Positions 1-4,003 of a stretch of DNA of 8,365 nt are shown piece after piece. This stretch comes from Methylocystis sp. (lineage in GTDB: Bacteria; Pseudomonadota; Alphaproteobacteria; Rhizobiales; Beijerinckiaceae). A program made the translations under genes and the position numbers. A model generated the notes under the pieces. The model did no database searches. It was not told the origin of the DNA and saw only the letters and a program-made list of their open reading frames with translations. How positions within the stretch are numbered: position 1 is the stretch's first letter; every line of letters begins with the position of its first letter. The DNA lies in assembly GCA_023253795.1 (NCBI GenBank), contig JALRFG010000059.1:1635-9999 (forward strand), in the 5' to 3' direction.

Positions 1-325
1 CCGTCAGCGCATCCTTTTCGACGAGGGCAAGGCGTCTGGCTTTGATGTCGCCGGCGAGATTAACCCGCGCCTGATCGAGCATTTGAGGCGCGCTGTCCAC
101 CGCCGTCAGTTTGAGGTTTTTGCGGGCGGCTAGTAGACCAAGAGTGCAAATGCCGGTGCCGCAGCCGATTTCAAATCCCTCCAGATTCTGGCCTGGGCGC
201 CAGTCGCCGATAAATTCGCCGATGCGTCGCGCCAATATTGCGGCGTTAGGACACATCAGCCGCAGCAGATCATATTCTCCCGCTATCGGGCCGGTGAAAA
301 GATTTTCCTGAAGCGTGACAGACAT
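1..325 (-). CDS. Class I SAM-dependent methyltransferase, N-terminal part (truncated by window edge)
   Basis: The first 108 residues of a methyltransferase are visible; the gene runs off the left edge. The S-adenosylmethionine-binding motif I is clear: E-I-G-C-G-T-G at residues 52-58, after a hydrophobic strand. An acidic residue at the end of the next strand (A-V-D, D77) should contact the ribose hydroxyls, and a helix with Q-M-L-D-Q-A-R follows, as in the Methyltransf_25-like families. It is presumably cytoplasmic, with no signal peptide or membrane segment in the visible part. The start is the ATG at 325, with only a weak purine-rich stretch (GGGAAAA) upstream. It follows the crotonase gene by 28 bp on the same strand, so it is probably the distal gene of the same operon. 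The substrate cannot be told, because the substrate-binding half lies outside the window. Confidence 0.88.
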   Translation of the reverse strand, partial: MSVTLQENLFTGPIAGEYDLLRLMCPNAAILARRIGEFIGDWRPGQNLEGFEIGCGTGICTLGLLAARKNLKLTAVDSAPQMLDQARVNLAGDIKARRLALVEKDALT

Positions 326-353
326 CGGACAGGTTTTCCCAAAATTGCGTCAA

Positions 354-1166
354 TCAGTCTGCGACCTGGTCATTCGGCCAGACCGGCGCGCGTTTTTCCA
401 GAAAGGCGGCGATCCCTTCGCGGGCGTCGGCGATCATCATGTTTTCAACCATGACGGCGCTGGCGTGGTCATAGGCTTCAGCGAGCTGCATGTCGATCTG
501 TCGGTAAAAGGTCTCCTTGCCGATGACAAGCGCATGCGGCGATTTGGCGGCGATCTGTTGCGCCAAAGCCTGCGCCATCACACGCGCGCCTTCTGGAGAG
601 ATCCGGTTGACGAGACCAAAGCGCAGCGCGTCATCGGCGCTGAAGATATCGCCGGTGAGCAACATTTCCATGGCGTGTTTTCGACTGATGTTGCGCGCCA
701 GCGCCACCGAAGGCGTCGAGCAAAACAGGCCGATATTGACGCCGGGTGTGCAGAAGCGGGCATGCGGGCCGGCGACCGCCAGATCGCAGGTGGCGACAAG
801 CTGACAGCCCGCCGCCGTCGCGATGCCATCGACGGCGGCGATCACCGGTTGCGGAACGGCGATGATGTGCCGCATCAGGGTCGAGCAGGCGATCATCGTT
901 CGCGTGTAGAAGGCGTGGCCCGCGTCATCATCGTCTCTGTGCGCGGTCAGTTCGAGCAGATCATGTCCTGCGCAAAAGGCTGGTCCATCGGCCTGCAGCA
1001 CGATGATATGAACATCACGACGCTTCGCCAGCTGCGTGAAAATTGTCGTGAGCGCATCGATCATCGCCAGCGAAAGTGCGTTGCGGCTGCGCTCATTGGC
1101 GAGGGTGATCGTGGCGATGTTGTCGCGGGTTTGACAGTGTGCAAGCGGCGGCGTGTCGTGCGGCAT
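354..1166 (-). CDS. Enoyl-CoA hydratase/isomerase (crotonase) family protein, ECHDC3-like
   Basis: A full-length crotonase-fold protein of 270 residues. The oxyanion-hole segment F-C-A-G-H-D is at residues 64-69 and the second glycine lies in A-A-G-C at about 118-121. The stretch C-Q-L-V-A-T-C-D followed by T-P-G-V-N-I-G-L-F-C-S-T-P matches what I recall of the ECHDC3 subfamily (mitochondrial in animals). In classical enoyl-CoA hydratase two glutamates (Glu144 and Glu164 in the rat enzyme) activate water; here the equivalent positions are Gln122 and Gly142. Ordinary hydratase activity is therefore doubtful; another acyl-CoA reaction or a binding role is possible. Start choice: an in-frame GTG exists at 1172, but the AGGGAG at about 1174-1179 is 7 nt from the ATG at 1166 and only 1 nt from the GTG, so the ATG is preferred. 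It lies 20 bp after the MOSC gene and 28 bp before the methyltransferase gene. Confidence 0.94.
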   Translation of the reverse strand: MPHDTPPLAHCQTRDNIATITLANERSRNALSLAMIDALTTIFTQLAKRRDVHIIVLQADGPAFCAGHDLLELTAHRDDDDAGHAFYTRTMIACSTLMRHIIAVPQPVIAAVDGIATAAGCQLVATCDLAVAGPHARFCTPGVNIGLFCSTPSVALARNISRKHAMEMLLTGDIFSADDALRFGLVNRISPEGARVMAQALAQQIAAKSPHALVIGKETFYRQIDMQLAEAYDHASAVMVENMMIADAREGIAAFLEKRAPVWPNDQVAD

Positions 1167-1186
1167 GATCACACTCCCTGCATGGG

Positions 1187-1891
1187 TTAGCGCCCGGCGG
1201 CGTCCCGACCATAGAGCCGCCGCGTCCAGTCTTCTGTTTTGCCGCTGTTTAGGCGTCGCCGGGCGAGTTCGCGCCAGTTTGACGATAACTCGGCGAGTCC
1301 CGCCATCTCACTCAGTTCGGCATGGTTTCGGACGTCATGATAGAGCACCTTGTTGAGACGCGCGAGCGTCCAGTCGGGTTGAGGCCGATGGATCAGTTGC
1401 AGCGTGTCGTCCTCTTTCGCGACGCCCGGCTCCAGCACGCGATAATACCAGCCGCTTCGTCCATTTTGCTGAACGCGCAGCGCCATGTCTTTCTGGCAGA
1501 AGCGCAAATTTAGCGTCAGACAGGGCTGACGCCCCTGGCTAACCTGCAGACGCGTGGCGCCGAAGCGTATGACGTCGCCAACGCAAATGTCGTCTTCGGT
1601 CCAGCCGACGGTAGAGAGGTTTTCGCCAAAGGCGCCTGGAGCGGCGAGCAGGGGATGGTCGCCGATTTCGGCGATCCACGCCGCATAATGATCGAATGCA
1701 TAGTGATGAAGCGCTTTTTCTGGCCCGCCGTGATGCGACCGGTTTGCTTGCGCGTCATTGATCAGGCCCTGAAGCCCAATGCCCCACGGCCCGCTGACCG
1801 GCCGCTTGTCAATCGCGCTGACCCTGCCGCTCTCGCCAAGCGGCATAATACGGCCGGCAAGAACGCGCGGCAGGACATCGGCCAACGTCAT
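1187..1891 (-). CDS. MOSC domain protein, YiiM-like
   Basis: 234 residues, the usual length for YiiM-type proteins, which have a MOSC (molybdenum cofactor sulfurase C-terminal) domain followed by a small helical '3-alpha' domain. Visible hallmarks are H-G-G-P-E-K-A-L-H-H-Y at 54-64, G-E-N-L-S at 89-93, V-G-D-V-I-R-F at 104-110 and G-R-Q-P-C at 120-124. Cys124 is the conserved cysteine expected to ligate the molybdenum cofactor. E. coli YiiM is linked to reduction of N-hydroxylated bases such as 6-hydroxylaminopurine; the same role here is inference by family. The helical domain covers roughly residues 172-215. The start codon overlaps the stop of the redoxin gene (ATGA at 1888-1891) and has no good ribosome binding site of its own, so translation is probably coupled to the redoxin gene. 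Confidence 0.93.
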   Translation of the reverse strand: MTLADVLPRVLAGRIMPLGESGRVSAIDKRPVSGPWGIGLQGLINDAQANRSHHGGPEKALHHYAFDHYAAWIAEIGDHPLLAAPGAFGENLSTVGWTEDDICVGDVIRFGATRLQVSQGRQPCLTLNLRFCQKDMALRVQQNGRSGWYYRVLEPGVAKEDDTLQLIHRPQPDWTLARLNKVLYHDVRNHAELSEMAGLAELSSNWRELARRRLNSGKTEDWTRRLYGRDAAGR

Positions 1892-2358
1892 GCTGCGCCC
1901 GGCGCTTTCTCCGCCAGCAATGATCCGAGAATAGCGCCCAGCGCCATATCCTCCTCCTGCCCGAAGCCATGATGGCGAATGGCGCCGTCGCGTCCAATGA
2001 TGACGCAGCTTGGCGTGCCGCGCATCTGATAACGCCGCATGGTGACGGGAATGGGGTCGTTCTCGCTGGCCTGATCGACGCCAATCGGAAACGTCAGACG
2101 ATATTCGTGGATGAAAGCTTCAAGCGAAACCGGCGTCATCGCGGCATGATGTTCAAAAACCGTGTGCAGGCCGATCACGGCGAGATCGGTGTTGCGAAAC
2201 AATGACTGCGCGCGTTGCGCCTGAGGCGTTCCATGCGACACGCAGCCGGGGCAGAGCATCTGAAAAGCGTGCAGGAGAACAACGCGTCCGCGCAAGCTTT
2301 GGAGCGTGATCGGCTCCGCCGTGTTGAACCAGTGGGAAACTGCAAGTTCAGGCGCCAT
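1888..2358 (-). CDS. Redoxin-domain (AhpC/TSA-TlpA-like) thiol protein with CPGC motif
   Basis: A 156-residue thioredoxin-fold protein. After strand V-V-L-L-H-A-F comes L-C-P-G-C (Cys36 and Cys39), the position of the active-site CXXC. The cis-proline loop is R-G-T-P-S at 113-117 (Pro116), followed by the strand C-V-I-I and G-R-D-G, as in TlpA/ResA/AhpC-TSA proteins. The CPGC pair suits a thiol-disulfide oxidoreductase or a two-cysteine peroxiredoxin-like reductase; which of these cannot be told. No signal peptide is present, so it should act in the cytoplasm. Start is the ATG at 2358, with purine-rich GGAG/GGGG upstream. It lies 15 bp after the Cys-rich protein gene and overlaps the MOSC gene by 4 bp. 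A redox partnership with the MOSC protein is a reasonable guess from the coupling but is unproven. Confidence 0.9.
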   Translation of the reverse strand: MAPELAVSHWFNTAEPITLQSLRGRVVLLHAFQMLCPGCVSHGTPQAQRAQSLFRNTDLAVIGLHTVFEHHAAMTPVSLEAFIHEYRLTFPIGVDQASENDPIPVTMRRYQMRGTPSCVIIGRDGAIRHHGFGQEEDMALGAILGSLLAEKAPGAA

Positions 2359-2373
2359 GATCGCCCCGCTCCA

Positions 2374-2625
2374 CTATTGGAAATCCTCCTCGCGCAACAG
2401 GCTCCGCGACTCGGGTCCGGAAAATTCTTTACGGCATCTGACGCTGAGTTGCGGCATGTTGGCTTCGAGGCAATCCTCGATTTCAGAGATGAAGGGAATC
2501 TCATCGCCGCATAATTTCAGCGCGTCATCCATACAGGCCGATTGTGCGTCGCCAGCCGCGTATGCTGGGGCCGCTCCTGCGTAAAGCAGGGTGAGCGTGA
2601 CGGGTAGGATGAACATCTTGCCCAT
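2374..2625 (-). CDS. Small secreted four-cysteine protein of unknown function
   Basis: 83 residues with a typical Sec signal peptide: a lysine near the N-terminus, a hydrophobic core at about residues 5-19, and a signal peptidase I site after A-Y-A at residue 23. The mature part is about 60 residues with four cysteines (31, 39, 52, 64) in the pattern C-x7-C-x12-C-x11-C, around D-A-L-K-L-C and L-S-V-R-C-R. Small periplasmic proteins with this layout recur in alphaproteobacteria and resemble the cysteine-rich repeat of Golgi apparatus protein 1; their role is not known to me. Two periplasmic disulfides are likely. Start: ATG at 2625 and an in-frame TTG at 2628 are both possible; GGAGG at 2636-2640 is 10 nt from the ATG and 7 nt from the TTG. 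It is the first gene of the minus-strand operon. Confidence 0.78.
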   Translation of the reverse strand: MGKMFILPVTLTLLYAGAAPAYAAGDAQSACMDDALKLCGDEIPFISEIEDCLEANMPQLSVRCRKEFSGPESRSLLREEDFQ

Positions 2626-2695
2626 CAACAGGCGGCCTCCATTTGGCGATCTGGCGTTAACGAATGAAATTTATGATGGAAGGGGAATGAGGTCC

Positions 2696-2723
2696 AGATA
2701 GGGCGCGGTTTCTTTGACGCAAG
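2696..2723 (-). promoter_or_regulatory. Candidate sigma-70 promoter of the minus-strand operon
   Basis: Read on the minus strand, CTTGCG (2723-2718) is followed after 16 nt by CTATCT (2701-2696). This resembles the alphaproteobacterial housekeeping pattern CTTGAC-N17-CTATAT. Transcription would begin near 2689 and leave a leader of about 60 nt before the first gene. The -35 element overlaps a tandem repeat at 2716-2746. It was picked by eye from a short motif, so it remains a candidate. Confidence 0.35.
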
Positions 2724-2746
2724 AGTTAACGGACGCAGAGTTAACG
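2716..2746. repeat. Tandem direct repeat, candidate regulator-binding site
   Basis: Two adjacent copies of nearly the same unit: GACGCAAGAGTTAACG (2716-2731) and GACGCAGAGTTAACG (2732-2746), differing only by one extra A. A further GTTAACG core lies at 2656-2662, between the predicted transcription start and the first gene of the minus-strand operon. The pair sits on and just upstream of the candidate -35 box, where activators or repressors commonly bind in tandem. The TTAAC cores are 15 bp apart rather than the 11 bp of the classical CtrA site (TTAA-N7-TTAA), so the binding protein is not identified. Confidence 0.5.
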
Positions 2747-2881
2747 CCGCTTTGGCAGGCGCCCGGAGGATTGCCTCCACAGGGACCGAATATAGCCTCG
2801 CGGGGCGGCGCTTCAGGCAATGGGGGGCGATCGTCGTGCAATAGCCATAATTAGACTGTGTCGTTCGTCTCTTCAGCAAAT

Positions 2882-2899
2882 GCCCGCCGATGTGCGGGC
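2882..2899 (+). promoter_or_regulatory. Leader hairpin upstream of the lipoprotein gene
   Basis: Perfect 6-bp inverted repeat GCCCGC / GCGGGC with a 6-nt loop (CGATGT), ending 17 nt before the lipoprotein ATG. The stem is entirely G-C, so it would be stable in the mRNA. It lies just upstream of the weak AGAAGAG ribosome binding site. It could affect translation or mRNA stability, or be incidental in GC-rich DNA. Confidence 0.35.
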
Positions 2900-2916
2900 G
2901 AGAAGAGCCTGCGCAC

Positions 2917-3240
2917 ATGTTCGTGGTCAAAAAATTCTTATCTCTGGGTCTTTGGGCCGGCGCCTGCGCCGCGCTTTCCGCTTGCGCGATGTCGCAGGGC
3001 GGCGGCAATGGCGGTCGGGCGGTCGGCGAGGATCAGGCCCAGCAACATTGTCTGCTTTACCGAAAATCTGCGGTGATCACGTCACGCGAAAGCAAGGACG
3101 AATTGGGGCGCGATATCGTAAATTTCAAATGCGTGCCGTTACCCAAAAATATTCCGGAGCTGACACGCGGGTTTTATGACCCGGACAATTCCTGGTTTCT
3201 GGAAAGAAAGCACGACAACGACTGGCCAGTCAGCCGCTAG
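2917..3240 (+). CDS. Small lipoprotein, probably outer-membrane anchored
   Basis: 107 residues beginning with a lipoprotein signal peptide: K5-K6, a hydrophobic stretch to residue 20, then lipobox L-S-A-C with the lipidated cysteine at residue 23. The residue after the cysteine is alanine rather than aspartate, so sorting to the outer membrane is expected by the E. coli Lol rule (weaker in alphaproteobacteria). After a glycine-rich linker (about 28-34) the mature domain has two more cysteines (45 and 72), a possible disulfide, and a charged, tryptophan-containing C-terminus. I do not recognise the family. Start choice: the ATG at 2917 puts the signal peptide at the N-terminus and has AGAAGAG 10 nt upstream; an in-frame ATG at 2890 would add nine polar residues in front and lies in a hairpin loop. 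It is transcribed away from the minus-strand operon and converges on the small ORF at 3270-3416. Confidence 0.8.
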   Translation: MFVVKKFLSLGLWAGACAALSACAMSQGGGNGGRAVGEDQAQQHCLLYRKSAVITSRESKDELGRDIVNFKCVPLPKNIPELTRGFYDPDNSWFLERKHDNDWPVSR

Positions 3241-3243
3241 CGA

Positions 3244-3277
3244 CCCGAATGGCGCATTCAGATCCGGCGCTATCGGG
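3244..3277. terminator. Hairpin between convergent genes, possible transcript end
   Basis: Inverted repeat starting 4 nt after the lipoprotein stop: CCCGA, a bulged A, then TGGCGC, an 11-nt loop (3256-3266) and GCGCTATCGGG, giving about 11 pairs including one G-T. No T-tract follows on either strand, so it is not a standard intrinsic terminator; Rho-assisted ending or 3'-end protection is possible. It overlaps the last codons of the minus-strand small ORF. Confidence 0.3.
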
Positions 3278-3416
3278 CGTTCAGGCGATGTGCGCGCGTG
3301 AGCGGGTCCATATCTGCGCGGGCGAGCGGCGGCGATATCAGAAGCATTGCGCCGCCCAATACAACGGTCGCGAGAAGACAAATAATAAATGCATTGATGA
3401 TTGGCGTGCGGATCAT
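3270..3416 (-). CDS. Small hydrophobic/secreted peptide (48 aa), hypothetical
   Basis: A short ORF starting at the ATG at 3416 and ending with TAG at 3270-3272. The peptide has a basic start (M-I-R-T-P), a long hydrophobic segment at about residues 6-28 (I-I-N-A-F-I-I-C-L-L-A then L-G-G-A-M-L-L-I), and a polar tail beginning around A-R-A-D at 32-35. This suits a signal peptide with cleavage after A-R-A, or a single-span membrane peptide. AGGG lies 7 nt before the ATG, which is good ribosome-binding spacing. The reading direction matches most neighbours, and the gene fills what would otherwise be a 320-bp gap. I do not recognise a family, and proteins this short can be chance ORFs. Confidence 0.45.
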   Translation of the reverse strand: MIRTPIINAFIICLLATVVLGGAMLLISPPLARADMDPLTRAHRLNAR

Positions 3417-3534
3417 TTCAAGGCCCTGTTACCCGCCAGATAAACAGGGAAATCGTCGTCAATAACAATCTGCGCCAATGTCGCACGCCATCAAACGGTG
3501 AGTGGCATATTGTCGCGAGTGTCAGAGAGCAAAT

Positions 3535-3564
3535 GACGGATCAGGGCAATCCCTGATTTCCGTC
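3535..3564 (-). terminator. Hairpin terminator of the 94-residue protein gene
   Basis: Long inverted repeat: GACGGA-TCAGGG, loop CAAT, CCCTGA, a two-base TT bulge, TCCGTC. Twelve base pairs form in total. It overlaps the TGA stop at 3563-3565 of the gene read on the minus strand and is followed in that direction by ATTTGC, a short T-stretch. The stem length and its place at the stop codon make a transcription terminator likely; the weak T-tract lowers certainty. Confidence 0.6.
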
Positions 3565-3847
3565 AAGCTGCAGAATATTCGATTTCCAGAAAATCACCGC
3601 GCCGTAACGGCGCGAAACCCATTCTTTTCAGCGACGCGTCGACCAGCGCCATGTGCTCGAGATGGTAATCCATCTGATCAATGATGGTGTCGAGGAGCAG
3701 CTTGCCGAGCTTGTCCGGATTGCCGATCCGATCCCGGCGTTTCATATGCTGGTCAATCGCGTCCCAAGCTTCGTCATAAGCGGCGAAAATCCGCTTCGAC
3801 TGAACGGGCGAACAGTCTCTGGTTTCGGCGATAAGATATTGAAGCAT
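3563..3847 (-). CDS. Conserved-looking hypothetical protein (94 aa)
   Basis: A soluble, charged, mostly helical protein with no signal peptide or membrane segment. Visible stretches are A-A-Y-D-E-A-W-D-A-I-D (22-32), G-K-L-L-L-D-T-I-I-D-Q-M-D-Y-H-L-E-H-M (48-66) and a C-terminal R-R-G-D-F-L-E-I-E-Y. It has one cysteine (Cys12). I do not recognise the family. Start choice: the frame is open to a GTG at 3871, but the ATG at 3847 has AGGA 8 nt upstream (3856-3859) and gives a natural N-terminus. The gene has its own leader with a nested inverted repeat and its own terminator, so it is probably monocistronic. It lies downstream of the SulP-Usp gene on the same strand, about 155 bp away with hairpins in between. 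Confidence 0.7.
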   Translation of the reverse strand: MLQYLIAETRDCSPVQSKRIFAAYDEAWDAIDQHMKRRDRIGNPDKLGKLLLDTIIDQMDYHLEHMALVDASLKRMGFAPLRRGDFLEIEYSAA

Positions 3848-3854
3848 CACTGCT

Positions 3855-3897
3855 ATCCTGCACTGGCGCACCTGGTGCGCATTCCGAATTGCAGGAT
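3855..3897 (-). promoter_or_regulatory. Nested inverted repeat in the leader of the 94-residue protein gene
   Basis: An outer perfect 8-bp inverted repeat, ATCCTGCA (3855-3862) and TGCAGGAT (3890-3897), encloses an inner perfect 7-bp palindrome, GCGCACC-T-GGTGCGC (3866-3880). On the minus-strand mRNA the 3' outer arm contains the AGGA ribosome binding site for the ATG at 3847, so closing the outer stem would hide it. Alternatively the inner palindrome is a DNA operator for a dimeric repressor. Both readings are inference; the symmetry itself is seen directly. Confidence 0.5.
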
Positions 3898-3947
3898 TAG
3901 TAACGTTAAATTGTGGTTTATTTTTTGCGCGTCGCCAGCAGTTGTCT

Positions 3948-3995
3948 CGCCTGGAAGGCGTCTCGTTTCAGGTGGCGGAAGGGCCGCCGCCTGAA
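3948..3995 (-). terminator. Two hairpins downstream of the SulP-Usp gene
   Basis: Starting 8 nt after the transporter stop on the minus strand: first hairpin TTCAGG-C-GGCGG, loop CCCTT, CCGCC-A-CCTGAA (3995-3967), eleven pairs with one C-A mismatch; second hairpin CGCCT-TCC-AGGCG (3960-3948), five pairs. No T-tract follows, so this is more likely a Rho-dependent end or a 3' stabilising structure than a textbook intrinsic terminator. Confidence 0.45.
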
Positions 3996-4003
3996 TCTGC
4001 GCA

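Larger units (their letters stand above)
2629..2916. other. Divergent intergenic region between the operon and the lipoprotein gene
   Basis: About 290 bp without a convincing gene. It contains the candidate minus-strand promoter, the tandem repeat at 2716-2746, a short hairpin GGAGG-ATTG-CCTCC at 2765-2778, and the leader hairpin of the lipoprotein gene at 2882-2899. A CATAAT at 2846-2851 could be a plus-strand -10 box, but no matching -35 box is visible. Confidence 0.6.

Noticed and set aside
315..1190. Long plus-strand open frame of 291 codons
   Set aside because: It is antisense to the crotonase gene, which has clear family motifs; its own translation is rich in Arg/His/Asp and resembles no protein, as expected of a shadow frame in GC-rich DNA.
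2656..2746. CtrA binding sites (TTAA half-sites)
   Set aside because: The TTAA cores at 2726 and 2741 are separated by 11 nt, not the 7 nt of the classical CtrA motif, so I left the regulator unnamed.
2625..3008. Minus-strand open frame of 127 codons across the divergent spacer
   Set aside because: It overlaps the lipoprotein signal peptide in antisense and the operon promoter and tandem repeat, with no recognisable domain or ribosome binding site.
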